Source: Pontibacter roseus DSM 17521 (GTDB lineage Bacteria > Bacteroidota > Bacteroidia > Cytophagales > Hymenobacteraceae). Taken from it: DNA of 64,000 nt. The stretch's first letter is position 1. Every line of letters starts with the position of its first letter. Positions 46,567 to 55,445 of the stretch are shown piece after piece. The notes below the pieces were generated by a model. That model had not been told where the DNA came from. It saw nothing but the letters and a program-made list of their open reading frames with translations, and did not search any database. The translations under genes and the position numbers were made by a program. The stretch lies in contig NZ_KB890766.1 of assembly GCF_000373265.1 (NCBI RefSeq), positions 280,594 to 344,593 of the forward strand, given 5' to 3'.

Positions 46567-47793
46567 ATGACAAAAAAAGCGGCCATACCATTTACCAATA
46601 CACTTCAGGAGAGCCCGTTCCACTCATTCTGGATGGCAGGGTTTGAATGCACTGACAAGCTCAACGCCTTTGGAAACAGAGTGGACTTTCTGTTGCTCAC
46701 CGGCCATTTGCAGCAATTACAACAGGATTACCAGAACCTGCTGGCATTTGGCATACGGACCGTGCGGGAAGGTATACGCTGGAGCCAAGTGGAGAAGCGC
46801 CCGTACGAATACGACTGGTCAACGGTGAGGCAGATGCTGCGCCAGGGCAAGGCGCTGGGCATACAGCAGGTATGGGACCTGTGCCATTTCGGTTTCCCGG
46901 ATGATTTGACACCCCTGCACCCTATGTTTGCCAGGCGCTTTGCGGCCATGTGCCGTGCCTTCGTCACGTTTTACCGTTCCAGTTACCCGGATGATATCCT
47001 GGTGATGACTCCCATCAACGAAGTGAGTTTTCTGTCCTGGCTTGGCGGTGATGTAAGGGGTACCTCCCCTTATTGCATGGGCCAAGGGTGGGAAGTGAAA
47101 TATGCCCTGATGCGCGCTTATATTGAGGGCGTGGCAGCCATGCGTGAGGTAGACCCTTCCGTGTTGATTATGACGACAGAGCCGTTGGTGAATGTGGTGG
47201 CACCGTTGGATGCGAATCTGGAGCAATTGGCCGAGGCACAACGCGCGCACGAGCTCCAGTACCAGGCAGTGGACATACTGTGCGGCCGCATCTGCCCGGA
47301 GTTAGGCGGTTCACCGGATTACCTGGACATAATTGGAGCCAATTATTATTATGACAACCAGTGGGAGGTAGGCACAAATGCCACCCTCAGTTGGGTGAAA
47401 GAGCACGCCGATGAGCGGTGGCGGGGTTTGAGGGATTTGCTGTCAGAGGTATACCATCGCTATGGCAAGCCCCTGGTACTGGCAGAGACAAGCCATCCAG
47501 GTATAGACCGTCCGCATTGGGTTCGCTTTGTGACGGAAGAATGCGCAGCCGTGGTTCAGGAAGGCATCCAGTTCTGGGGCATTTGCCTGTATCCAATCAT
47601 CGACCGCCCGGATTGGGACCGATTGGATTGCTGGCACAGGGCGGGACTCTGGGATGCGGAACAAGAACCTGGTGACAAGCCACAACGCATTCTGTGTGAG
47701 CCCTATGCCGAGGCGCTGCGGAAGGCGCAGGAAATAATGCGCAGGACGACACTTTCCGAAAGCTTATCTTTGCGACAGGCGCCTGTCACTTAA
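46567..47793 (+). CDS. Family 1-like glycosyl hydrolase
   Basis: 408 residues from ATG 46567; a TTG at 46537 would add 10 residues. The protein looks like a beta-glycosidase-type (GH1-like) barrel: TVREGIRWSQVEKRPYEYDW, WDLCHFGFPDDLTPLHP, the likely acid/base in TPINEVSFLSW (Glu152) and a likely nucleophile in LVLAETSHPG (Glu307). No signal peptide is seen, so it may act in the cytoplasm or have a different role. It sits between glf and a GH5-like gene, in a cluster of polysaccharide genes. The exact substrate is unknown. Confidence 0.75.
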   Translation: MTKKAAIPFTNTLQESPFHSFWMAGFECTDKLNAFGNRVDFLLLTGHLQQLQQDYQNLLAFGIRTVREGIRWSQVEKRPYEYDWSTVRQMLRQGKALGIQQVWDLCHFGFPDDLTPLHPMFARRFAAMCRAFVTFYRSSYPDDILVMTPINEVSFLSWLGGDVRGTSPYCMGQGWEVKYALMRAYIEGVAAMREVDPSVLIMTTEPLVNVVAPLDANLEQLAEAQRAHELQYQAVDILCGRICPELGGSPDYLDIIGANYYYDNQWEVGTNATLSWVKEHADERWRGLRDLLSEVYHRYGKPLVLAETSHPGIDRPHWVRFVTEECAAVVQEGIQFWGICLYPIIDRPDWDRLDCWHRAGLWDAEQEPGDKPQRILCEPYAEALRKAQEIMRRTTLSESLSLRQAPVT

Positions 47794-47914
47794 CTCAAAA
47801 AGGAGGCGAGCGACAGGCATCGATAGCATCATTTTAAATTTTATTGATTACCGCTAGTTTTGAATTCAGGATGATTCCCGGACGGAAACTAGAGCCGGGA
47901 GTCCATAGGTAGGT

Positions 47915-49459
47915 ATGGAGTACAAGCAGCTAAAATCAGAAGTTCCAGTAAAGTTAAAAGATAATGAAGCCATTAACGGCCTACTAACCCAAGAACTGGG
48001 ACTAGCGGGTAGCCACACCAAAACCACACAGGCTGAAGCCCACCAACACCATCTCCCCTGGATACAGGTTGCACCCGACGTACCTTATTTCATGACCGAG
48101 CACGGCAGAAGCTGGACACCCATTGGTCAGAACGACGCCATCACCTGGCCGGATTTTGCTAAGGCCTTTCGGCGCAAGGACCTGGCGCAGGTGGACGGGC
48201 ACCTGGCTTGGCTGGCGCAGCACGGAGTAACCTGCCTACGCTTCATGCTGGAGTACGCCCAGACCGAGAACAGGTATATTGAGCGGCCTATAGGAAAATT
48301 TGCACCCAACATGGTGCGACTCTGGGACGATTTGTTCGCCCTCTGTGCCAAGCACGGCCTGCGCATCCTGCTCACCCCCGTGGATACCTTCTGGATGTGG
48401 ATTAGGTGGAAGCACCACCCCTACAACCGGAAGAATGGCGGCCCCTGCGCTAAGCGCTCCGGCTGGCTCACCTGCCCCGATACCTTGCAAGCCATCAAAA
48501 GCCGTTTCACGTTCGCCATTGAGCGGTGGGGCGGCAGCGGCGTGCTCTTTGCATGGGACCTCTGGAACGAGATACACCCCGCCCATGCCGGTGGCCGCAC
48601 CGATGTGTTCACTGATTTCATCACTGAGCTGAGCACGCACGTGCGGGAAACGGAGCTGCGCCTCTATGGCCGGTCACACCCGCAGACCGTCTCCATCTAC
48701 GGTCCTCTGCTGCACGAGCGCCCCGATGTGGCCGATGCCATTTTCCGTCACCCGCTGCTGGACTTCGCCAGTACCCACTTCTACGATGCGGCCACCATCA
48801 ACCATCCTAAAAACACCGTGGCATCTGCCATCTGTACGGGCAAACTCACTCGAGAGGCGCTTCAGCACCTGCAGGACAGTCGCCCTTTTTTTGATAGCGA
48901 GCACGGACCCATTCATGCCTTCAAAGATTTGAAGCGCACGCTGCCGGAGCACTTCGATGACGAGTATTTCCGTCACATGCAGTGGGCGCACCTGGCTTCG
49001 GGCGGGGCCGGTGGCGGTATGCGTTGGCCTAACCGCCACCCGCACGTACTCACGCATGGCATGCGACTGGCCCAGAAAGGTATGGCGGCGTTTGTGAAAC
49101 TCATTGAATGGACCACTTTCCGAAGAAGGAACCTGAATGAGGAGATACGGGTGAGCGAGCCTGCCTTCGCGCCATTTGCCTGCGCCGACGATAGGCAGGC
49201 GGTGGTGTGGCTGTTGCGCCAGCAAAACCTGCGCAAGGACCGCACCATAAATCAGGAGGCAACTCCGTTACCGGTTAACATCACACTGCCAGGTATGGCG
49301 ACCGGTACCTATACCCTCACCACTTGGCATACCCACGAAGGCCGCGCTATCGCCACTCGCACCTTTACCCAGGATTCTGCAGGAGACATGCAGCTTGATT
49401 TGGGTATGGTGCAGGCTGATGTGGCTGTTGCACTGCGGCAGGTGTCGCCATTTGTATAG
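47915..49459 (+). CDS. GH5-like glycoside hydrolase (cellulase/mannanase-type barrel)
   Basis: 514 residues. After a polar N-terminus the barrel shows RFMLEYAQTENRYIERPIG, LLTPVDTFWMWIRWKHHPY, the acid/base in AWDLWNEIHPAHAG (Glu219) and a likely nucleophile in PFFDSEHGPIHAF (Glu329), a layout seen in GH5-like enzymes. A C-terminal beta-domain follows (TLPGMATGTYTLTTWHTHEGR). No signal peptide is visible. It ends the cluster 44022-49459 and shares a hairpin terminator with the convergent cphA gene. Confidence 0.78.
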   Translation: MEYKQLKSEVPVKLKDNEAINGLLTQELGLAGSHTKTTQAEAHQHHLPWIQVAPDVPYFMTEHGRSWTPIGQNDAITWPDFAKAFRRKDLAQVDGHLAWLAQHGVTCLRFMLEYAQTENRYIERPIGKFAPNMVRLWDDLFALCAKHGLRILLTPVDTFWMWIRWKHHPYNRKNGGPCAKRSGWLTCPDTLQAIKSRFTFAIERWGGSGVLFAWDLWNEIHPAHAGGRTDVFTDFITELSTHVRETELRLYGRSHPQTVSIYGPLLHERPDVADAIFRHPLLDFASTHFYDAATINHPKNTVASAICTGKLTREALQHLQDSRPFFDSEHGPIHAFKDLKRTLPEHFDDEYFRHMQWAHLASGGAGGGMRWPNRHPHVLTHGMRLAQKGMAAFVKLIEWTTFRRRNLNEEIRVSEPAFAPFACADDRQAVVWLLRQQNLRKDRTINQEATPLPVNITLPGMATGTYTLTTWHTHEGRAIATRTFTQDSAGDMQLDLGMVQADVAVALRQVSPFV

Positions 49460-49464
49460 AAAGC

Positions 49465-49480
49465 AGGTATAGCTATACCT
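49465..49480. repeat. Perfect palindrome of the AGGTATAG octamer
   Basis: AGGTATAGCTATACCT is an exact 16-bp palindrome, made of two octamers facing one another, directly after the GH5-like stop. Confidence 0.7.
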
Positions 49481-49497
49481 AAACTTGGTCCGAAAAG

Positions 49498-49540
49498 AAA
49501 AAAGCTGCACCTCCCGGAGCGGGAAGCGCAGCTTTTTCTC
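49498..49540. terminator. Bidirectional terminator between the GH5-like gene and cphA
   Basis: Arms near AAAAAGCTGC (49499-49508) and GCAGCTTTTT (49528-49537), with a CTCCCGGAGCGGGAAG loop that folds further. It can serve the plus-strand GH5-like gene and the minus-strand cphA. Confidence 0.75.
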
Positions 49541-49574
49541 AAACATAAACTTATGGGTGCGAAGGCAGTTGCTA

Positions 49575-52214
49575 TCAGGCTCCGTTCTGGTCCACAGGTT
49601 CCTGGCGGTGCTGGATGATGCGGAAGCTTTCCACCATCCTGATGGAGCCCGGTATATCCTCTGAGAAGAGGGCGATGAAAGCACCTTCCGGGGCATATTC
49701 CAGCGCGTGGGCTAAGGCTCTGGTCTCCTGCTGTATCTCCATCACCTTCATATCAGGTTTAACGGACATGATGCCTTGCTTCAACAGGTTGTTCAGCTCC
49801 TGTCCATCCTTGCCCCGCAAATCCTTGTCTTGCCGGATGATGATTTCATCAAAGGTCCTAGCCGCTATCCGTCCAAGTTCAATGGTGTCTTCATCCAGTC
49901 GGTCGCCTACACCTGCCACAATGCCTATTTTGTAGGTGGCCTGCACATTGGCCACAAAGTCGGCGATGGCCTCCATGCTGGCAATGTTGTGGGCGTAGTC
50001 TATGAGCACTTCGTAGCGTGGCAGTTTGAACAGGTTCATGCGGCCTGGTGTGGTCTCGGCAGAAGGCAGGAACGTGCGTAACGCTGTTTTGATTTCGGCA
50101 ATCTCGAAGTGGTTGATGTAGCCGGTGAGTGTGGCCGCCAACACGTTTTGTATGTTGAACCTGGCGCGCCCCCCAAAGGTCAGCGGGATATCAGCCACCC
50201 TGTCCACGCGTATTTTGTAGGTGTTCTTGAAGATGGAGATAAAGCCGTTCTCGAACACGGCAGCCAGCCCGCCCTTGGCGATGTGCTTGAGGATGCGCGG
50301 GTTGTTCTCGTCCAGGCTGAAGAATGCGACTTTGCAGTTGAGGCCTGTCGCCATGTCATATACCAGGTCATCGTCCGCGTTGAGTATGGCATACCCATTG
50401 GAGCACACCGTTCTGGGCACAACGGCTTTCACCTGCGCCATGTCGTCCACGGTATAGATGTCGCCGAGGCCCAGGTGGTCGGCCGACACGTTGGTCACGA
50501 TGCCGATGTCGCATTGCCTGAAAGCGAGTCCAGAGCGCAGCATACCGCCACGGGCGCACTCCAGCACGGCGTAATTCACGGTGGGGTCTTTGAGCACGAA
50601 CTCGCTGCTGTAGGAACCGGTCGTGTCGCCTTTGATGATTTTGTTGTCCTGTATGTAAATGCCATCCGTGGTGGTAAAGCCTACCTGGAAACCCTTGAAT
50701 TTGAGCATGTGGGCGACGAGTCGCGTGGTAGTGGTTTTGCCGTTGGTGCCCGTAATGGCCACGATAGGTATACGCGAGGGAGTGCCATGCGGGAAGAGCA
50801 TGTTGATGATGGGCTCTGCCACGTTGCGCGGCAGTCCTTCGGTAGGGGAGATGTGCATGCGCAGACCCGGCGCGGCGTTCACCTCAATCACGGCTCCCCG
50901 TGTCTCTGTCAAAGGTATGGCAATGTCGGTGGTCATCACATCAATGCCACACACATCCAAACCAATGATGCCAGCTATACGCTCGGCCATGAGCACGTTG
51001 TACGGATGCACTATATCAGTCACATCAGTGGCCGTGCCGCCTGTGCTGAGGTTGGCCGTGCTCTTCAGGTATAGCACCTCGCCGGCAGGCAGCACCGACT
51101 TCAAGGTGAGGCCCCTGTCTTTGAGTATGCTGCGGGTCTGCTTGTCTACCTTAATGTGTGTGAGTGCCTTTTCGTGGCCTATACCTCGGCGTGGGTCCTT
51201 GTTTACTTGCTTCACCAGCTGCTGTATGGTGGAAACCCCATCGCCGATGACCAGTGCCGGTGTGCGCTTGGCAGCGGCCGTGAACTTGCCATTGATGACG
51301 AGCAGGCGGTAGTCATCACCAACAATGAATTGCTCCACCATGACCTCGCGGGAATAGCGTTGCGCCTCTGCGAGGGATTTCAGGGAGTCTTTGCGGCAGC
51401 GTACGTTGATGCTGGCGCCCTTACCCTGGTTGCCACTCAGGGGTTTGATGACGACTGGAAATCCCAACTGCTCAATCGCCTCCTCCAACTCCTCTGGGTT
51501 AGTAACGATGCTACCCTGCGGCACCGGTATACCGGCTTCTTCCAATATCAGTTTGGTGGAGTTTTTATTACCGGCGTTCTCCACCGCGAAGAACGAGGTT
51601 TTGCTGGTCATAGCCGCCTGTATATGCTTCTGGTGGATGCCGTAACCAAGCTGAATCAGGCCACTGCGGTGGTTGTTGATGTAGGGTATGTTACGGCTGA
51701 CCGCCTCCGTCACGATGGCCTCGGTACTTGGTCCGAAGTATTCGTCTTCGCGAATCTGGTGCAGGCGGGCTATATCCTGCACGATGCTTGGCTTCTTGCC
51801 ACGTGAGAGCGCCTCGGTGATTCGGACGGCGGCATGGGCGGCAAACTCTCCCGCACGTTCCTGCTGGTAAGAGAATATCACGTAGTCGGTGCCCGTCTCC
51901 GGACCAGGGTATCGGCGGCCGTAGCCGCTGTCCATACCTGCCAGCGTCTGTAGCTCCAGGGCGATGTGCTGCACCACCTTGCTAAACGGCGTGCCTTCGC
52001 GCACAAGCTTAAAGAAGCCTCCTGGTGTACCGGTAGAGGAGCGGTGCTCATACATGCCTGGGAAGAGTTTTTCTAGGCGTTCCGGAAACTGCGGTACCTC
52101 ACTGGTGAGCACATCCTGCAGGTTCTCCAGGTCGAGCTTCATCACGATGATTTTAGGATGCTTGATGGACCAGTAGTTTGGCCCACGCATTATTCTTAGC
52201 TCTAATATTTTCAT
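49575..52214 (-). CDS. cphA: Cyanophycin synthetase
   Basis: 879 residues. Builds cyanophycin by adding Asp and Arg alternately, each step using ATP. The N-terminal half is an ATP-grasp domain (EEAGIPVPQGSIVTNPEELEE, VVIKPLSGNQGKGASINV, VEVNAAPGLRMHISPTEG near residue 450). The C-terminal half is a Mur-ligase domain with the P-loop VAITGTNGKTTTTRLVAHML near residue 490 and DYAHNIASMEAIADFV near 735. Its size and order fit CphA1. Cyanophycinase is at 34204, so the cell can store and recover nitrogen. It is monocistronic here. Confidence 0.95.
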   Translation of the reverse strand: MKILELRIMRGPNYWSIKHPKIIVMKLDLENLQDVLTSEVPQFPERLEKLFPGMYEHRSSTGTPGGFFKLVREGTPFSKVVQHIALELQTLAGMDSGYGRRYPGPETGTDYVIFSYQQERAGEFAAHAAVRITEALSRGKKPSIVQDIARLHQIREDEYFGPSTEAIVTEAVSRNIPYINNHRSGLIQLGYGIHQKHIQAAMTSKTSFFAVENAGNKNSTKLILEEAGIPVPQGSIVTNPEELEEAIEQLGFPVVIKPLSGNQGKGASINVRCRKDSLKSLAEAQRYSREVMVEQFIVGDDYRLLVINGKFTAAAKRTPALVIGDGVSTIQQLVKQVNKDPRRGIGHEKALTHIKVDKQTRSILKDRGLTLKSVLPAGEVLYLKSTANLSTGGTATDVTDIVHPYNVLMAERIAGIIGLDVCGIDVMTTDIAIPLTETRGAVIEVNAAPGLRMHISPTEGLPRNVAEPIINMLFPHGTPSRIPIVAITGTNGKTTTTRLVAHMLKFKGFQVGFTTTDGIYIQDNKIIKGDTTGSYSSEFVLKDPTVNYAVLECARGGMLRSGLAFRQCDIGIVTNVSADHLGLGDIYTVDDMAQVKAVVPRTVCSNGYAILNADDDLVYDMATGLNCKVAFFSLDENNPRILKHIAKGGLAAVFENGFISIFKNTYKIRVDRVADIPLTFGGRARFNIQNVLAATLTGYINHFEIAEIKTALRTFLPSAETTPGRMNLFKLPRYEVLIDYAHNIASMEAIADFVANVQATYKIGIVAGVGDRLDEDTIELGRIAARTFDEIIIRQDKDLRGKDGQELNNLLKQGIMSVKPDMKVMEIQQETRALAHALEYAPEGAFIALFSEDIPGSIRMVESFRIIQHRQEPVDQNGA

Positions 52215-52635
52215 GTGCTTTTATCATCAACTCAACGGGTGCCAAGTCGGTGCTGGCATCAGACAGTGCAGGAACAGGCACCCATTGCCCTGGACCTCAG
52301 GGATTGCGCTAAGAGTTTTTTACGAGTAAGACCGAAGTTTGGGAATGCCTGTGCCGGCTATTTTGGTTGAGGCTTTTATAAAATAAGTATTTAACCTGTG
52401 TGGCTGGTCAGGTTCGGTTGTTTAGGCCAGTATATACACCTACCAGCGGCTGCCAGATTGATTATGTATAGCAGTAGTGTTATATATAACTTATTGATTT
52501 ACTACAGGTTGTGTTATGTGTTGTGGGAAAATATAAGCTATAGGATATGCCTGTTTTTCTAAACCTGATGGGTGATAAAGCGTTTAATGACCATACGATT
52601 TGTTAAAATTTATCAACCTATTTAAACATAAAGCT
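52215..52635. other. AT-rich intergenic region upstream of the low-complexity protein gene
   Basis: About 420 bp, AT-rich towards its right end, with a perfect palindrome GTTATATATAAC at 52479-52490. It must contain the promoters of cphA and of the low-complexity protein gene. No gene or known RNA seen. Confidence 0.45.
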
Positions 52636-54126
52636 ATGGCAAGAGACTATCAGCGTAATTACGACGAAGGTGATTATGGTTCTTACAACCGCGACCGCTC
52701 CAACGATGAAGACAGAGGCTTCTTCGGCAGAATTGGCGAAACAATCAGCCATGCCTGGGAGAGAGTGACTGGTGGCGAAGAAGACAATGACAGAGACAGA
52801 AGAGAAGGTTCATACAGAAACTACAGTGGTGGCTCATCCAATTCGGGTAACTACGACAGAGGCGGCTACGGCTCCTCAAGCTATGGTTCTGGCTCTACAG
52901 GAGGCAGTGACTACAGCAGCCGGGGCTCCTCGTATGGTGGAGGCGGCAGTGGCCAGTATGGCAGCAGCTCTGGCTACGGCCAGTCAGGCAGAGAGCGCTA
53001 CGGCTCACAGGGCAGCAGCTACAGCGGCTCTGGCTCCATGGGCGGTAGCTCATACGGAGGCGGATATGGCTCCGGCTCTCAGGGTGGATATGGAAGCTCC
53101 CAAGGAGGATACGGTTCCTCACAAGGAGGTTATGGTTCAGGTTCACAAGGAAGCGGCTACGGCTCTGGCTCTATGAGCGGCTCCGGTAACTATGGTTCGT
53201 CCGGCTACGGCTCATCTGGTTATGGCTCGTCTGGCTATGGCTCCGGCTCACAGTCCGGTATGTCAGGCAGAGGCAGCTCAGGTGGTTATGGCGGTTCCTC
53301 ACAAGGAGGTTATGGCTCATCGGGTTATGGTTCCGGCTCGCAAGGCAGCAACTATGGTAGCTCCGGCTCCATGGGCGGAAGCCAGAACTACAGCGGCCGT
53401 TCCGGTTCTATGGGCGGAGGCTCAACTGGTGGCTACGGCTCTGGTTCACAAGGAGGCTACAGTGGTTCCGGCTACGGTGGCTCCAACTATAGCTCACATG
53501 GCGGTTACGGCGGCTCAGGCAGCTACGGCTCCATGAGTGGCGGCGATTACGGTTCAATGGGCGGTGACCAGGGCTCAAGAGGCAGCTCTTATGGTGGCTC
53601 GTCTTCAGGTTACGGCAGCGGCTCTATGGGCAGCGGCGGTTCCGGCTCCATGGGCGGTGGCTCCTTTGGCAGCGGTGCCGGTTCCTTTAGCGGCGGCACC
53701 TACAGCAACACAGGCTCAGGCGGCTACGGCTCCTCTCAAGGCAACTACGGTTCTTCGCAGGGAGGCTACGGTTCATCCGGTTCTATGGGCGGTGGTTATG
53801 GCTCGCAGAGTGGCTACGGCAGAAGCGGCTCCGACTATGGCTCGTCTGGCTATGGCCAGGGTTCTCAGTCCGGTATGTCAGGTAGAACCAGCTCTATGGG
53901 CAGCTCAGGTGGCTATGGTAGCTCCCAAGGCTATGGCAGCTCCTCACAAGGAGGCTACGGCTCATCCGGCTACGGTTCACAAGGCAGCTACGGTGGCTCT
54001 TCACAGGGCAGCTATGGCTCCTCTTCCGGCCGTGGCAGCAGCAGCCGTTCCCACAACGATGACAGCAACGAAAGAGCGCTGTTCTCACGCAACCGCCGCA
54101 ACGAAGGCAGCGATTATGACAGATAG
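52636..54126 (+). CDS. Gly/Ser/Tyr-rich low-complexity protein with FUS-like prion-like domain
   Basis: 496 residues from ATG 52636 (MARDYQRNYDEGDYGSY). A charged head (1 to about 58) includes an amphipathic stretch DRGFFGRIGETISHAWERV, reminiscent of the short SWFGD-type segment of small bacterial stress proteins. From about 59 to 465 the sequence is nearly all Gly, Ser and Tyr in GYGSS/GGYGSG units with occasional Gln, Met or Arg: each Tyr is flanked by Gly or Ser and the domain has almost no aliphatic residues and no Cys, as in the FUS/EWS low-complexity region. The last ~30 residues are charged (RSHNDDSNERALFSRNRR). No signal peptide is seen. A strong terminator follows. Function unknown; an in-frame TTG at 52600 was rejected as start. 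Confidence 0.85.
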   Translation: MARDYQRNYDEGDYGSYNRDRSNDEDRGFFGRIGETISHAWERVTGGEEDNDRDRREGSYRNYSGGSSNSGNYDRGGYGSSSYGSGSTGGSDYSSRGSSYGGGGSGQYGSSSGYGQSGRERYGSQGSSYSGSGSMGGSSYGGGYGSGSQGGYGSSQGGYGSSQGGYGSGSQGSGYGSGSMSGSGNYGSSGYGSSGYGSSGYGSGSQSGMSGRGSSGGYGGSSQGGYGSSGYGSGSQGSNYGSSGSMGGSQNYSGRSGSMGGGSTGGYGSGSQGGYSGSGYGGSNYSSHGGYGGSGSYGSMSGGDYGSMGGDQGSRGSSYGGSSSGYGSGSMGSGGSGSMGGGSFGSGAGSFSGGTYSNTGSGGYGSSQGNYGSSQGGYGSSGSMGGGYGSQSGYGRSGSDYGSSGYGQGSQSGMSGRTSSMGSSGGYGSSQGYGSSSQGGYGSSGYGSQGSYGGSSQGSYGSSSGRGSSSRSHNDDSNERALFSRNRRNEGSDYDR

Positions 54127-54153
54127 AACATAATGTTTGAGTATATTTGAAGG

Positions 54154-54186
54154 AAAAAGGGCCGCAACTAGCGGCCCTTTTTTTGT
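54154..54186 (+). terminator. Rho-independent terminator after the low-complexity protein gene
   Basis: AAAGGGCCGC (54156-54165), loop AACTA, GCGGCCCTTT then a long T run. About 30 bp after the stop. Confidence 0.88.
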
Positions 54187-54217
54187 ATTAGCTCAGTAAA
54201 TGGTGTAGGTATGGCTG

Positions 54218-54565
54218 CTACTTCACTACCAGCTGTTTTGCCTCCTCTACTGTGGCGGCCGATTTGATGATGCGGTCCAGCCCCAGAATCTCGAACACGT
54301 TCCGGATTTTCGGTTTCATGTCCACCATCACCAGTTGTTGGTCTTTGAGGTTGCAGGCCTGAAAAGCGGCCAGCAGCACGCCTAACCCGGCAGAGGAGAT
54401 ATAAAGGAGACCGCTGCAGTCAATCAGGACATAATCCTTTTCTGCTGCGATGGCTTGTTCCAGTGCATGGTCTGCGTAAACGGATGAACTGGCGTCAAGC
54501 TCCCCCTCAAACTTCAGGATGGTGCCGTCATGCAGTTCAGTCGTGGTAACATGGAATGTTTTCAT
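54218..54565 (-). CDS. STAS-domain protein (anti-sigma factor antagonist-like)
   Basis: 115 residues forming a single STAS domain: TILKFEGELDASSSVYADHALEQAI, VLIDCSGLLYISSAGLGVLLAAF with the likely phospho-Ser57/58, and LVMVDMKPKIRNVFEILGLDRII. STAS proteins of this kind bind anti-sigma kinases when unphosphorylated. No kinase or phosphatase gene is nearby. A second STAS gene lies 65 bp upstream on the same strand. Confidence 0.92.
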   Translation of the reverse strand: MKTFHVTTTELHDGTILKFEGELDASSSVYADHALEQAIAAEKDYVLIDCSGLLYISSAGLGVLLAAFQACNLKDQQLVMVDMKPKIRNVFEILGLDRIIKSAATVEEAKQLVVK

Positions 54566-54630
54566 AACGTAGGCATTTTACATCAATCACTTCCGCCTTC
54601 TAATGGCGGCTCACTAAATCAACCCGCATT

Positions 54631-54972
54631 TCACCTGTGCTTGTAGTGCAGGTAAGCCTCTTTGATACCGGGTACTATTTTCAGATGCGGGGTAAGCCCA
54701 GCCTGCTCCAGTTTTTGCTGTACCACCGGCTGCAGGTTGTAAAGCACTAAACTGATACCAAGTGTATCTATAGTGCCTAAATACGAAAGTATTGACCGCA
54801 TGGCTGAGGTAGAGATGGAGGTGATTCCCGCACAGTCTACCCAGATGTTGTGGTGAGAGGAGAAGTTCGCCTTTTGAATCGCCTCATCAAACGAGGCTAC
54901 AACGTGTTGGTCCAGTTCTCCCTGGCACTGGATGACTACACTCTCCGGCATTTCCTGTATCGAAATTCCCAT
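54631..54972 (-). CDS. STAS-domain protein, divergent phospho-site
   Basis: 113 residues; QCQGELDQHVVASFDEAIQKANF and IWVDCAGITSISTSAMRSILSYL are STAS-like, but the usual SSAG/DSSG site reads STSAM (Ser54-Thr55-Ser56), so phosphorylation may fall on Thr or be altered. It precedes the STAS gene at 54218 in a two-gene operon. One member may be a modified competitor of the other; that is inference. Confidence 0.87.
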   Translation of the reverse strand: MGISIQEMPESVVIQCQGELDQHVVASFDEAIQKANFSSHHNIWVDCAGITSISTSAMRSILSYLGTIDTLGISLVLYNLQPVVQQKLEQAGLTPHLKIVPGIKEAYLHYKHR

Positions 54973-55445
54973 AACTCGCTTATTTAAGACCTTTTAGCAT
55001 ATCAGAGCATCAGGTATGACTGCCTTGTTTCGAAGGCCGAAGGTATAGCTTTAAAGTGTTGCCTATACTCAGATTTGAAGTAGAAAAAATGTCAGCTAGT
55101 TAAGAATCAGGCCAATACAAATCTAACCATAATTAAGGTTCTACCAGATGATATAAACACGTATAGTTATATAGTAGAAAATACTTAAATGTTCGGGGCA
55201 AGCCTTGTTTTTTAACGAAGAAACCCACCTGCCATTGCAGTTTTGGTTTTTATCATGAAAATTACCCATTCTTTTGGACCTTGGACGCGTCTTAGAGGCC
55301 AGGGGATAGGAGTTACACCGCACTAGGTGGCAACGCTCCTGAAAGGCTTTTACGATAACAATATAAAGGGAAAATTGAGAACCAAAGGACTGCACTATTT
55401 ATCCCAAATGGCTTCATCAGCTAATTTGTACACGACATCTATAGC
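54973..55445. other. Gene-free region upstream of the response regulator
   Basis: About 470 bp with no convincing gene, AT-rich in places, with one AGGTATAG octamer near 55041. It should hold the promoters of the STAS pair (minus) and the response regulator (plus). Confidence 0.45.

Noticed and set aside
52772-54133. Other-frame open frames across the low-complexity gene
   Set aside because: The codon repetition of GGN/TCN/TAT keeps all frames open. Only the G/S/Y frame has a plausible start, head and tail.
55141-55395. A minus-strand frame upstream of the response regulator
   Set aside because: AT-rich, no family pattern, overlapping the likely promoter region.
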